Source: Halomicrobium urmianum (lineage in GTDB: Archaea > Halobacteriota > Halobacteria > Halobacteriales > Haloarculaceae). From it: a stretch of DNA of 64,000 bases. The notes under the pieces were generated by a model. That model did no database searches, was not told where the DNA came from, and saw only the letters and a program-made list of their open reading frames with translations. The translations under genes were made by a program, and so were the position numbers. Positions within the stretch are counted from its first letter, which is position 1, and each line of letters starts with the position of its first letter. This document shows, in pieces, positions 26,637 through 36,361 of this stretch. Location: positions 354,159 through 418,158 of the forward strand of contig NZ_CP084091.1 of the NCBI RefSeq assembly GCF_020217425.1, read 5' to 3'.

Positions 26637-28850
26637 ATGGCACTGATCGTCAAGTCGATCGAGAAGCGGGATGCCGGCCGCGGACTCGCTGCGATTCCTG
26701 AAACGGAACTCGCCCATCGTAACCTCTCAAAGAACGACTATATCCTCATCGAGAATCCCCGAAGCGACGAAAAAGCCATAGCGCGCGTTTGGCCCGGATA
26801 CGACGGAGACAGCGGGGAACCAGTCATCCGCATCGACGGTGACCTCCGTCAAGAGGCCGACGTGAATATCGACGACACCGTCGAGATCACGAAACTCGAC
26901 ATCGACGAGGCCCGGTACGTCTCGGTCGAGTTGCCCGGTAGGTTCGACTTCAAGGGAGATATCAGGCCTCACGTCCTCGACGAGCTCACGGGCAAAGCCG
27001 CTAAAGCAGGCAAGTCAACCACTATTCAGTTCGGCTTCGGCCAGCTTGCTAACGCTCCTGGACAGGACGTCACCGTCGAGTTCGTCGAGACCGACCCCGA
27101 AGGACCGGTGGTCGTCACCAACTCGACGGAGATCGACGTCGCCAAGGCGGACATCGAAGGGGGTGACCGGCAGCGTGGCGCGGTCGACGAGGGCGACTCC
27201 GTCGGGTCGATCACGTACGAAGACATCGGCGGAGTCGGCAAGGAACTAGAGCAAGTCAGAGAAATGATCGAGCTGCCCCTGCAGTATCCCGAGGTCTTTC
27301 AGGCACTGGGCATCGAGCCGCCCAAGGGCGTCCTCTTGCACGGTCCGCCGGGGACTGGCAAAACGATGATCGCCGAGGCCGTCGCCAACGAGGTCGACGC
27401 CTCGCTCCATTCGATCCGCGGTCCCGAAGTAATGTCGAGATACGTCGGCGAGTCCTCCGAACACCTTCGACAGATCTTCGAGGAGGCAGAGGAGAATTCG
27501 CCGGCAATCATCTTCATGGACGAGGTGGATGCGATCGCTTCCGACCGCGAAGAGGTGGACACCGATGCTGACCAGCGGGTCGTCACCCAACTTCTCAGCC
27601 TGATGGACGGCATCGAAGATCGCGGCGACGTCGTAGTCATCGGGGCGACCAACCGCCCGGACAAGATTGACGACGCCCTTCGACGTGGGGGTCGATTTGA
27701 TCGCGAAATCGAGGTCGACGCGCCCGACAAGGACGGTCGCCGCGAAGTCCTCCACATCCACACGAGAGAGATGCCGCTCACACCGGCTGTCGATCTCGAA
27801 AAGTACGCCGAGGTGACGCATGGATTCGTCGGTGCCGACCTCCAGACACTCGTCAAGGAAGCCGCGATGAACGCTGTCCGCCGAATTCGGCCGGAAATAG
27901 AGATCGAATCCGATACTATCGACGCCCGTTTCCTCAACTCGCTGGAGGTGCGTGACGACGATTTCGAGCGTGCACTGCAAGAGGTCGAACCCTCCGCGAT
28001 GCGCGAGGTTTTCGTCGAGGTGCCTACCGTCTCGTGGAACGACGTCGGCGGCCTCGAGGAGACAAAAGGCGCCCTACAGGAGACTGTGCAGTGGCCACTG
28101 GAGTACGACTACTTGTTCGACCGGGTGGATAATGATGGCGCCAGTGGTATCCTCCTGTACGGCCCGCCGGGGACCGGCAAGACGTTACTGGCGAAGGCCG
28201 TCGCCAACGAGGCGAAGGCCAACTTCATCAGTATCAACGGTCCCGAGATCATGTCCAAGTGGGTTGGGGAGTCCGAAGAGCGCGTTCGAGAGGTATTCGA
28301 CAAGGCTCGGTCGAACGCTCCAGCCGTGGTTTTCTTCGACGAAATCGACGCGATCGCTGGCCAGCGCAGTGGTGGTACCCAGTCGAACGACGTCTCCGAA
28401 CGAGTCGTCAGTCAGCTCCTTACCGAACTAGACGGCCTCGAGGCGCTGGAAAACGTCGTGGTCATCGCCACCACGAATCGCCCTGATCTGATCGACGATG
28501 CGCTCAAACGCCACGGTCGATTCGACAAGCAAATCGAGGTCCCTCAGCCGAACGAGGAGACTCGCCGCCGGATATTCGAGGTTCACACCAAGGACAAGCC
28601 GCTCACAAATGGCGTCGACCTCGATAAATTGGCCCAAGAGACTGGGGGTTATGTCGGAGCAGATATCGAGGCGATCTGTGAGGAAGCCGGCATGATTGCG
28701 ATGCGAGAGTACGTCCGCAACACACCTCAGTCGGAACTTGAGGAGCGACAGGATACCCTGTTCCTCCGTCCCGAACACTTCGAACAGGCCCTCGAAGAAG
28801 TCGAGCGAAGCGTCGATGAACAGACGATTTCCGACTACGACGGTCTCTGA
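26637..28850 (+). CDS. cdc48: CDC48/VAT-type AAA+ ATPase
   Basis: A 737-residue protein with the standard CDC48 layout. The N-domain (double-psi barrel then a second lobe) covers residues 1-185. D1 has Walker [14 protein letters not shown] and Walker [12 protein letters not shown], and D2 has [13 protein letters not shown] and [14 protein letters not shown]. Second-region-of-homology arginines are in both rings ([28 protein letters not shown]). It unfolds proteins and works with the proteasome. D1 Walker B has Met where Ile is usual. It stands alone between an insertion scar and an IS relic, so it may be an accessory paralogue rather than the housekeeping copy. Confidence 0.95.
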   Translation: MALIVKSIEKRDAGRGLAAIPETELAHRNLSKNDYILIENPRSDEKAIARVWPGYDGDSGEPVIRIDGDLRQEADVNIDDTVEITKLDIDEARYVSVELPGRFDFKGDIRPHVLDELTGKAAKAGKSTTIQFGFGQLANAPGQDVTVEFVETDPEGPVVVTNSTEIDVAKADIEGGDRQRGAVDEGDSVGSITYEDIGGVGKELEQVREMIELPLQYPEVFQALGIEPPKGVLLHGPPGTGKTMIAEAVANEVDASLHSIRGPEVMSRYVGESSEHLRQIFEEAEENSPAIIFMDEVDAIASDREEVDTDADQRVVTQLLSLMDGIEDRGDVVVIGATNRPDKIDDALRRGGRFDREIEVDAPDKDGRREVLHIHTREMPLTPAVDLEKYAEVTHGFVGADLQTLVKEAAMNAVRRIRPEIEIESDTIDARFLNSLEVRDDDFERALQEVEPSAMREVFVEVPTVSWNDVGGLEETKGALQETVQWPLEYDYLFDRVDNDGASGILLYGPPGTGKTLLAKAVANEAKANFISINGPEIMSKWVGESEERVREVFDKARSNAPAVVFFDEIDAIAGQRSGGTQSNDVSERVVSQLLTELDGLEALENVVVIATTNRPDLIDDALKRHGRFDKQIEVPQPNEETRRRIFEVHTKDKPLTNGVDLDKLAQETGGYVGADIEAICEEAGMIAMREYVRNTPQSELEERQDTLFLRPEHFEQALEEVERSVDEQTISDYDGL

Positions 28851-28932
28851 GACCGACTCGTGAGACTCACTGCCGGTGTTCACAGTGCGTTCCCGCTATC
28901 CCGAAGGTAGCTCTTTCCAGCCCGGTATCTAC

Positions 28933-29937
28933 AGTAGAAATTGCTCTATTGAACCCGAGGACGGCGGCAGGATAACGTCGCTGTGAAGGTCGAAGCGGAG
29001 AGGTGAATGTGCCTCAACTCCTCTTCCGCTTCATTAAGCAAGCGGCGTCGCTAGCTCGAAAGCGCGTGCTGCCAGCCCCACGGCGGTGGTAAGCGACCCG
29101 GCTGGCAACGGCTTTGCCGGCTGGAAGCATCTGACGCTACATTTTCTTCGTGTCCACATGAGTGCGAGCGACGCGGAAATCGTCGATTGGGTCAGTGAGA
29201 TGGATCGGGTGCGCGCCGCCTTGCAGTTGGCTCGCTTCGCGTTTCCGGCACCCTCGACGCTGTGGCGTCCGGCCGAACGGAGTGAGGCCGGGCTCGTTGG
29301 ATGAGCGTGCGAGTACAACAGTGGTCCTTCGAGCGGGTGCCGACCCGCATCTGGCGCCAACTGCTCGACCGTTCGGCGGCCCGTTGCGATCCAGGCGATT
29401 ACGGCACGCTGGATGCCACGTTTGTTGATCGCCAAGCGGCATCCAGCCACTACATCGCGCGGTCGAATCGCGACATACAAACGCCTGAAAACGACGGCGC
29501 TGGTCGATACGGAGTCGTGTGCCGTCCTCAACGTCCACTGTTCGGCACACTGGCCCCACGACACCCAAGTAGGCCGTCGGGTTGCGCTGTGCAAGACCGA
29601 CAAAATCGAGAGTCTCGCCGGCGACAACGGCTATGACGACCAATCACTGCGGGACGCACTCCGTTCAGACGGCGTCCGGCCAGTAATCAAACACCGGCTG
29701 TTCGCCCACTACGACCACGCTCACAACGCACGGTTGGACAGCGCCGCTACGGGCAACGCTGGATGGCCGAGAGCGCATTCTCGGCCATCAAACGCCTATA
29801 CGGCTCCGCTGTCAGACCGGGCGTCTGGTACCGAGAGTTTCGTGAACTCGTGCTCACCGCCGCAGTCTACAACTTCGAGCAAGCAATCAAGGAGAGATCC
29901 CTACGCCGTCCGTGGATTCAATAGAGCAGTAGAAATT
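28933..29937 (+). mobile_element. IS5-type (ISH1-like) element inserted into a palindromic element
   Basis: About 985 bp (28943-29927) bounded by inverted ends GCTCTATTGAA and TTCAATAGAGC. The flanks are the direct repeat AGTAGAAATT at 28933-28942 and again at 29928-29937, which is also the start of the 86-bp palindromic element. So the IS jumped into that element and duplicated 10 bp (or 8 plus chance matches). The transposase inside is broken. Confidence 0.8.
29009..29920 (+). pseudogene. Frameshifted IS5-family transposase
   Basis: Four pieces in different frames give one ISH1-like DDE transposase: PQLLFRFIKQAASLARKRVL (from GTG 29009), then LHFLRVHMSASDAEIVDWVS, then GTLDATFVDRQAASSHYIAR with the first Asp, then LKTTALVDTESCAVLNVHCS and SLAGDNGYDDQSLRDAL with the second Asp, and finally RWMAESAFSAIKRLYGSAVR with the Glu. 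At least three frameshifts are needed to join them. The order and spacing are complete, so decay is by small changes and not by deletion. Confidence 0.85.
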
Positions 29938-30009
29938 GAACGCACTGGCACGCTCGAGGGGCACCCGGGGTGCCCCTCGATGTGTGAATAGTTTCAATTT
30001 CTACTATAG
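29928..30009 (+). repeat. 86-bp palindromic element, copy 3 (split by the IS)
   Basis: AGTAGAAATTGAACGCACTG at the left, the perfect core CGAGGGGCACC-CG-GGGTGCCCCTCG (allowing one central base), and CAATTTCTACTATAG at the right. The first four bases (CTAC) remain on the far side of the IS at 28929-28932, so the original copy was also 86 bp. Confidence 0.9.
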
Positions 30010-30075
30010 TGCTCCTCGCTCAGAGCTGGATTCCGACGCTCCTCCTGAGCCTGGCAGCCCCCTGAACGAGGCTGG

Positions 30076-31179
30076 TCACTCGTCGTCTATCTCCGCTCGG
30101 TCGTTCTCGCGCGTTCGCCCGATGAGCTCGAGGAGTGTGAAGAGAACTCGACTACTCCGGTGCCGCCATCGTGAGAGGGACCAGCGAGATCCCGTGATAG
30201 TGCCGATGTCTTCGTGCTCGCGTGGGTCTTTCCAGCGAATTCCTGCGAAGTGTGCGCGCAGGCCGAATCCCACAGCGATCAGCACTGGTATCGCAGTGAC
30301 GACTCCGAACGGCGCGATAGTCCCGATACTCACGTCGACGAGTACAAGGAGCGCCGATGCGCGCATTCCCCACTCCCACGCGAAAGGCAGGCCCTCGAAT
30401 TCGTCGAACGCCAGCCCCCGTATCGTCACGTAATTCATCCGCAGTACTGTCAGTGCCAGTCCCAGAACGAATACGACTTCTCCCGCGATACGGAACAGCA
30501 ATCCGCCGAATCCCGCTACATTCACAGCGAACAGCACTCCACCGACGCAGAGTAATACGACTGCCTCCGCATATCGGTGAAGTACGGCCTCGTTCATCGG
30601 CACCCACCGTACACCTGGCCAATGCCCATCCAGGTAGTCCCGTCGAAGCAGATAGACGAGATACACCAGCGAAAACACAGCCCAGACAATCAGTACACTA
30701 ACATCTGTCGACACGTCTTCGACGACGTAAATCGCGGGATCGCTACCAAGCACGGTAATTCCGACTACCACTGGGACTATCCCGATCGCGCCCGCCACTG
30801 CGATCCCGAGCAGGAACTGTACCAGTCCCCATGGATACAGAAAGCCACGATACCCGCCGGTGTCCGGGTATCGTGTGTCTCCGACCGGTGATCCAAGAAG
30901 CCACAGCCGCAGCAGTGAAACGTCGTCCACTCGCTCAACACGACACGACGCCGTTTGTTCTACGGTCATGCTCTCCCCGTCGACCCGTGCCCGACTTACC
31001 AGCCACTCCTCTGGGCAATGGTCTCTGCATCGCGTTTCCAGGGACGTCATCCCGAAGTCCCCATCGACAGACACGACATAGAGTCCCCCCTCAGACGATC
31101 CGCAAACCTGGCACTGTCGTTCGTCGCGACGGGCACACTCATCACGGAGCTCATCCCAGTCCAGCGGAAACGCTGGCAT
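30076..31179 (-). CDS. Membrane protein with N-terminal HNH-like zinc motif
   Basis: A 367-residue protein. The first 60 residues (WDELRDECARRDERQCQVCGSSEG, later CRDHC) look like the zinc-binding start of an HNH nuclease. After residue 105 come about seven membrane helices (LYPWGLVQFLLGIAVAGAIG, VLIVWAVFSLVYLVYLL, YAEAVVLLCVGGVLFAVNVA). The last 60 residues are basic and soluble. I do not know a family with this full architecture. The HNH-like part lacks an obvious catalytic His-Asn pair, so it may only bind zinc. Confidence 0.65.
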   Translation of the reverse strand: MPAFPLDWDELRDECARRDERQCQVCGSSEGGLYVVSVDGDFGMTSLETRCRDHCPEEWLVSRARVDGESMTVEQTASCRVERVDDVSLLRLWLLGSPVGDTRYPDTGGYRGFLYPWGLVQFLLGIAVAGAIGIVPVVVGITVLGSDPAIYVVEDVSTDVSVLIVWAVFSLVYLVYLLRRDYLDGHWPGVRWVPMNEAVLHRYAEAVVLLCVGGVLFAVNVAGFGGLLFRIAGEVVFVLGLALTVLRMNYVTIRGLAFDEFEGLPFAWEWGMRASALLVLVDVSIGTIAPFGVVTAIPVLIAVGFGLRAHFAGIRWKDPREHEDIGTITGSRWSLSRWRHRSSRVLFTLLELIGRTRENDRAEIDDE

Positions 31180-31410
31180 TACACCACACCCCCGTCTTCT
31201 GCGATTTGCCCCGTGCTCACACGTGCCTTATCATCAGAGACGAGTGCTGTCGCAAAGGTCACGCTTAACGACGACTCCACCGACATTCTCACTCCACGCT
31301 GTACTCGACTATCATATCAAAACTTTTTCTTCACGATCGATCCGAAACCGGAGCAGTTCACTCTACACTCGAGTATTGCTCGCAGCTCTCGTTAGCCGGC
31401 ATCGCCTCGT

Positions 31411-32830
31411 TGACATCCCCCTCCAGCTAAAGCCGGAGGAATCCCGAGCGTTGGGAGATTACGGTTTGCAGACTCCCTGTTCTCTCGGTGTGAACCGTCC
31501 GCTCTCGCGGTCGAACAGGAAGACTCCGGGCTGTGCCAACCAGCCGTTACTCATATCCCCGGTCGGGGGACTCTGAGTTATCTTTCTACGGATGTTCACC
31601 GCACCGTTCACGTCTGCGTTCATCGTCGTCTCGCACGACTCGCAGACGTACAGCTCACGCTCCACCCGGTTGCTATCCCGAATCTGCCCGCAACACGAAC
31701 ACGTCTTCGAGGTGCTTTCTTCGTCTACCCGGTCAACGAGGATGCCGTATTCCTCGGCTTTGTATTCGAGGAGACTGGCAAATCGGTCGAACTCCCATCC
31801 GTGGAGTGTCTTGTTCCCCGACGCGCCCCAGTTCCGCGAATCGCCGTTGTCGTCTTCGCGGATGTCGCTAAGGGCGTCAACCGCTATCTTCCCCACGTCT
31901 TCTTCGACACACCGCTCAACGACGTGCTTGCTGAGGGTGTGAAGGAAGTGGTCTTTGCGTCGGGAGCGTGTCCGGCGAGCCTTCCGCACTCGCTTCGACG
32001 GGCCGTTTTCGCCTTCGGTCTGGTACTCCTGGCGGGTGAAGTAGTGTTTGTCCTCTGTCAGCGTGTTCCCCGGATACAACTCCGAGGGCCGTCCTCGTAG
32101 TCGATAGCGAGGTAATTGCTGATGCCGAGGTCGATCCCCGCCGCCTTCTCGCCGGGGGCGTCCTCGACGGGAATCTGTTTCTTGCAGACGAGGTGGAGGT
32201 CCCAGTCGTCGCCGTTCAGACGGCACGCACCTGTTGAATGTTCTCCACCTGTACGTCGGGTCGGGTTTCGTATTCTGCGAGGATGAAATCCGACCGTCCG
32301 TCTTTCAGGTTCCAGCCTTTCGAGAGACGAACGCGGTTGTGCTTGGCGTCGTGTTTGATACCGTTCTGTTTCCACGTCACGGTGGAGCGTGGGTGTCGAT
32401 CGCCACGTTTCCGATAGCCCGGCGGGTTATTGCCGTCGTCGGAGTTGTACCACCCGGTGAACGCTTCAGCAAGTTCTTCGAGAACTCGCTGACTCGACTG
32501 AGAATGCAGGTCACTATAGCGTTCGTTGTCTTTCAACTCTGTTTTCAGTTCGGCTTCGTCGGGTATCTCGCCGTCTTCGTCCCACCGGCCTTGGATGTAG
32601 TAGCGTCCGACGTTCCACAGTTTCGAGGCGGAGAACCCGCACTGGTCGAGGTCGTCACGAACCTGTTGGTAGTTCGTGATGCGTGCGACGTAGGTGCGGG
32701 TCGTCTCCAGCATCGTACTGTGTTTGGCGTGGAATATCCGGCCTGTCGGTATCGGTGGAACGTGGAACTGAGTGACGGCGCGTATCCACGGCCTTCAGGC
32801 CGTGGTATTGCGCCTGCTCCGCGTATAATT
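31411..32830 (-). mobile_element. IS1341-type element with frameshifted tnpB
   Basis: The right end is TGACATCCCCCTCCAGCTAA at 31411 and the left end carries the perfect hairpin CCACGGCC-TTCA-GGCCGTGG at about 32786-32805. The element codes only for TnpB, on the minus strand, with no TnpA. Exact outer limits were not determined. Confidence 0.75.
31459..32713 (-). pseudogene. tnpB: tnpB with two single-base deletions
   Basis: The N-terminal part starts MLETTRTYVARITNYQQVRD and runs to QQVRAV and a stop. The next piece (RLNGDDWDLHLVCKKQIPVE, then GIDLGISNYLAIDYEDG with the RuvC-I Asp) is shifted by one base near 32220. A second one-base loss near 32095 leads into LYPGNTLTEDKHYFT and the rest. 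The rest is intact: IAVDALSDI (where the catalytic Glu of RuvC-II should be, read as Asp here), zinc ribbon CSCCGQIRDSNRVERELYVC, and NADVNGAVNIRR with the RuvC-III Asp. Two losses make it inactive unless they are sequencing errors. Confidence 0.85.
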
Positions 32831-33015
32831 TCCCTCTCTCGTTTCTCACGTCGATCTGTCCACCTCCCTCGACCGATATCGAGTCGATGACGTCTGACGG
32901 ATTCGGTTCTACTGCATCAGGTACGGCCTCTGGAGAACAGGTGCGGATACGAGCGAATTCAGGTTCGGGAAGCGCTACGTACATTGTATTTCGACTCGAC
33001 GAGAGTCAAGTGCTC
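32831..33015. other. Short gap between the IS1341 element and a membrane gene
   Basis: A minus-strand reading from 32984 (MYVALPEPEFARIRTCSPEA onward) runs about 55 codons into the left end of the element and then becomes element sequence. It may be the front of a gene cut by the insertion, but I do not recognise it. Confidence 0.35.
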
Positions 33016-33672
33016 TTAGGATTCGTCGGTACTGGTGACACCAGGTAAGCGGTGGCGCTGCATCAACCGGCGGCGCAGGCTCTCCTCGATGCTACTGCGT
33101 GACACATCGAAGCCGGGGCCGAGAGGGGAGGGTAATCGGCGGCCGATGTCAGTGTCGAGTCCGGTGATCGAAGGAACCGATACGGAGATCTCGACGAGCG
33201 GCCGGGTGCCCTGAGCGCTGTTCTTGTCTTTCAGGTCGGCGATCGTTGTGGGATTCGGTCCGGCCGGCCCGTGGTAGCCGCTCGGTCCGGTTCCGTCGGA
33301 GTCACGGCCGCTGCGGTATCGGTCGACGACCCGCCTGGGCAGCGTCACGGTGAGAAAACCGAGCTTGAGCAAGTGGCCAGTCCCCGCCAGAAGCGGGCTG
33401 CCGACAAAGAGAACGCCCCCGGTGACAAGCCACAGGGCGAGGACACCAGCCAGGGTGGCCGCGTACCCTGTGATAGTGAGGCTGCCATTGAGGTACTGAC
33501 TGAAGAAAATCTGGCAGTTAATTGCAGCCGGGAAGAGGAGACTGACAGCGGTGGCGTACAACCAGGATTTGTCAGACCCGTATAACACCAGGCCCAACAG
33601 ATTCCCGGTCAAGAACAGACCGGCCGCAAAGGGAGAGAACACGTCTATAACAGCCGGTAGGACGTTCGTCAT
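33016..33672 (-). CDS. Membrane protein of unknown function
   Basis: A 218-residue protein with three or four membrane helices in the first 115 residues (LPAVIDVFSPFAAGLFLTGN, SWLYATAVSLLFPAAINCQ, AATLAGVLALWLVTGGVLFV). The rest is a soluble tail rich in G, P, S and R with a conserved-looking helix (SSIEESLRRRLMQRHRLPG). I do not recognise the family. TATA-like AT-rich sequence precedes it at about 33680-33710. Confidence 0.65.
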   Translation of the reverse strand: MTNVLPAVIDVFSPFAAGLFLTGNLLGLVLYGSDKSWLYATAVSLLFPAAINCQIFFSQYLNGSLTITGYAATLAGVLALWLVTGGVLFVGSPLLAGTGHLLKLGFLTVTLPRRVVDRYRSGRDSDGTGPSGYHGPAGPNPTTIADLKDKNSAQGTRPLVEISVSVPSITGLDTDIGRRLPSPLGPGFDVSRSSIEESLRRRLMQRHRLPGVTSTDES

Positions 33673-33950
33673 ATACTATGTCAACGCAATGCGACGGTTT
33701 TTATTGATACTTGCGGCTCCGTCTTCAGATTCGTGGGTGTATAGAACTCACGTCATGTTGTCTGCGATACAGTCTCGAAGACCCCGTCGTTTGGGGATAC
33801 AGCGTCCACGTCGGTAGTTCTTGGAGGACCGTTCCGTGACAGGTTTTGATATAGTGACCCACTGGAGGCACACTGGGTGGATTGCAGTTCCCTGCTGGAG
33901 TTCGGTTACCCCAGCATAACGCATAATTGTACACCACCTGATTCGCCGGT

Positions 33951-35633
33951 ATGGCATCCGAAAGCGTCGTCGAGAGCGCGAAAGGCTGTTTATTAGGCCT
34001 GGCGTGTGGGGACGCGCTCGGTCGACCGGTGGAGTTCTCCTCGGCGGACCGGATTGAGCGCGAACACGGTCGCGTCACCGAGATGATCGCGCACGGGACT
34101 CACGGGAAGCCGAAGGGAACGATCACCGACGATACGGAACTGGCCCTCTGTGTCGCCCGGAGTCTGGCCGACAGGGGCGGCTTCGACGGCGAGGACGTCG
34201 CACGACGGTTCCTCGAGTGGTACGAGTCCGATCCGTTCGATATCGGGCTGATGACGGCTGACGCTATCCGGACCTATCGAGCCGGTGCCCCCTGGGACCG
34301 GGCCGGAGCGAAGGTCTGGGAAGAGCGGCCGGAAGGGAAAAACGCGGGGAACGGGAGTGTCATGCGGTGTGCCCCCTATGCACTGTCTTACGATGGACTG
34401 GAATCCGTCCGTGGTTTCGTGAGCAAGCGCTCCTCCGCGATCACGCACGCCGATCCGCGGTGTACGTACGGCTGCCTCGTATTGAACGGCGTGCTGGCCG
34501 CCCTCGTCCACGGTGAATCCCTTGCACTGGAATCGGTGAGTCGCGAGGTACACCCCGAGGCCCCGGACGAACTCTGCGATGCCCTGTTCGAGCTCCGTGA
34601 CCTCTCACCATCCGATCCCTCGCCGTCAGGGTACGTGATCGACACCCTTCAGACGGCCCTGTACGATGGCCTCTCCGCTGATTCAGCCGAGGACGCTATC
34701 GTGAACGCGGTCAACCGTGGCAACGACACCGATACAGTCGGTGCGATCGCCGGCGCGATAGCCGGCGCGCGGTTCGGTGCCGAGTCGCTCCCGGATCGAT
34801 GGCTCGAGCACATCGACGAAGCGTCGGAGTTAGCGTCGCTCGCGGAGACGCTGATCGAGCAGTCGCACGAGGACGGGACTGGCTATCGGGGCGGACGAAC
34901 GGTCGACGACGCGGCCCCGACAGGGCCGACTTACATCAGAGCAGACCCGCCGATCGAGTCCGGCGGTCACCGACCGAACCAATCTCCGAGCCAGGTGCTC
35001 GATCAGTCCCCGCGAACGTACTCGGCCGCCGACGCCGTCGAGGCTGATTGGATCCGTCGAGCGTATCAACGACAGACATACGTGCAGCGAGAAGCGCGAC
35101 CCGCTGGCGACCGAGCCCTCCCTGACGGGTTGCGGTTGGTTCAGTCGCCGGAAGCTGTCCGCGTTCCCGAATACTGTGTGGCGGCCACCGCCGAGGGGCT
35201 CCCTGAACCGGATCGGAAACGGATCCGTCGCGAGATCCGACGCGGGGGTACAGCCGAGGACGACGCCGTCGAAGCGTTCGAGACTGTCCGAGACCACGTC
35301 CTGAACGAGGAACAGGTCCCCGAAACCGGTCAGATCGCGGCGGTAACGCGCGTTGGAATGAGTTCAATTGGCGTTGCGGCTGACGCCGCGGAACTGATTT
35401 CCCGACCGCAACGACTCCTCGAGGCGCTCGACGCGGCACAGGAGCGGGTCGACTGTGCGACCGAATGCTGTGCTCTGCTGGGGGGCCTTGAACCGACGAC
35501 GGCCATCGAGAACGGACGTGTGGCGGCCGAAGGGGCACTCGGGTTCGCACAGTCCAGTCGTGATGCCTATTACGCGGCCGCGATTCGCCACCCGGAGGTC
35601 GATGAAGCGGACGTTCAGGACGTCAGTGAGTGA
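33951..35633 (+). CDS. ADP-ribosylglycohydrolase with an extra C-terminal domain
   Basis: A 560-residue protein. Residues 1-300 are a full DraG-type hydrolase: KGCLLGLACGDALGRPVEF near 11, the metal motif TDDTELAL near 60, NGSVMRCAPYA near 133, ITHADPR near 163 and the second metal motif GNDTDTVGAIAGAIAGARFG near 263. Such enzymes remove ADP-ribose from arginine or other acceptors. Residues 340-560 form a second helical domain (DCATECCALLGGLEPTTAIE) that is not part of DraG and that I cannot name. CATAATT lies about 27 bases before the ATG. Two small genes follow in the same direction. Confidence 0.88.
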   Translation: MASESVVESAKGCLLGLACGDALGRPVEFSSADRIEREHGRVTEMIAHGTHGKPKGTITDDTELALCVARSLADRGGFDGEDVARRFLEWYESDPFDIGLMTADAIRTYRAGAPWDRAGAKVWEERPEGKNAGNGSVMRCAPYALSYDGLESVRGFVSKRSSAITHADPRCTYGCLVLNGVLAALVHGESLALESVSREVHPEAPDELCDALFELRDLSPSDPSPSGYVIDTLQTALYDGLSADSAEDAIVNAVNRGNDTDTVGAIAGAIAGARFGAESLPDRWLEHIDEASELASLAETLIEQSHEDGTGYRGGRTVDDAAPTGPTYIRADPPIESGGHRPNQSPSQVLDQSPRTYSAADAVEADWIRRAYQRQTYVQREARPAGDRALPDGLRLVQSPEAVRVPEYCVAATAEGLPEPDRKRIRREIRRGGTAEDDAVEAFETVRDHVLNEEQVPETGQIAAVTRVGMSSIGVAADAAELISRPQRLLEALDAAQERVDCATECCALLGGLEPTTAIENGRVAAEGALGFAQSSRDAYYAAAIRHPEVDEADVQDVSE

Positions 35634-35652
35634 CTCCGGACTGGACGAACAC

Positions 35653-35940
35653 ATGACTGAAGAACCACGGTTGGAAGTGTACGAAAGCGGAGACCGGACC
35701 GGGTATCTCACCGCGTCTGGGGACGCGGAGTACACCGGTGAGAACAGCTACGTTGCCGGCGTATTCGACCGGTACGAGGGGGGCTACTTCGTAACCTATC
35801 ACGAGGATGTGGAGTCCCCCTTCGGATCAGTGACGAAAGCGGAACGGGTGACCGGCGAAGAACTCTTCGAGGCGGTGAGAGCCCGACTCGACCCGCTCGA
35901 TCTCGACGTGCGGATCGTCTCCGCGGATTCCGATGAGTGA
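35653..35940 (+). CDS. Small acidic protein downstream of the ADP-ribosylglycohydrolase
   Basis: Ninety-five residues from the ATG at 35653, 19 bases after the previous stop; a GTG at 35626 in the same frame that overlaps that stop is possible. Alternating beta strands and a terminal helix (GYLTASGDAEYTGENSYVAG, GEELFEAVRARLDPLDLDVR). No motif recognised. Close spacing suggests co-transcription with the hydrolase. Confidence 0.6.
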   Translation: MTEEPRLEVYESGDRTGYLTASGDAEYTGENSYVAGVFDRYEGGYFVTYHEDVESPFGSVTKAERVTGEELFEAVRARLDPLDLDVRIVSADSDE

Positions 35941-35982
35941 GTTGGATGGCTATTTTTCATCCGCAGCCTCAATACCCGTGTA

Positions 35983-36270
35983 ATGACCCGACGCTGTCAG
36001 TTCTGTGAGCGGCCGATTCGATGGCCCGGGGATGAAGGTGTCTGTCTAGGCGAGCACTCTGATCGGGATCAGGACCCTGTGACCCTCCATATCCACTGTC
36101 CGTGTCCGGTTCATAACTTCGAAGCTGATAGACGTTACTGTGCTCCTGAACACAGGACGTCAGGGACAAGCGACGCTGACCGTGAAGACGCTGACGGGAC
36201 GACAGTCGATGAACTGCTGGAGGAGGTGGTTGCGGAGCATCCTGAGCTTGCAGAGGAAGACGATGAGTGA
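35983..36270 (+). CDS. Small zinc-finger protein
   Basis: Ninety-five residues starting MTRRCQFCERPIRWPGDEGV. Cys5, Cys8, Cys21 and later HIHCPCPVH and RYCAPEH offer two possible zinc sites. The C-terminal 35 residues are acidic and helical. It follows the small protein at 35653 by 42 bases. Haloarchaea have many such short zinc-finger proteins of unknown role; protein or nucleic-acid binding is a guess. Confidence 0.6.
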   Translation: MTRRCQFCERPIRWPGDEGVCLGEHSDRDQDPVTLHIHCPCPVHNFEADRRYCAPEHRTSGTSDADREDADGTTVDELLEEVVAEHPELAEEDDE

Positions 36271-36275
36271 TGGAC

Positions 36276-36361
36276 CTATAGTAGAAATTGAAACTATTCA
36301 CACATCGAGGGGCATCCCGGGTGTCCCTCGAGTGTGTCAGTACGTTCAATTTCTACGATAG
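36276..36361 (-). repeat. 86-bp palindromic element, copy 4
   Basis: In reverse orientation relative to copies at 9025, 29928 and 37732: the arm with GAAACTATTCACACATCGAG comes first and the arm with GTGTGTCAGTACGTTCAATT last. It starts CTATAG and ends CGATAG. It begins five bases after the zinc-finger stop codon. Confidence 0.9.
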
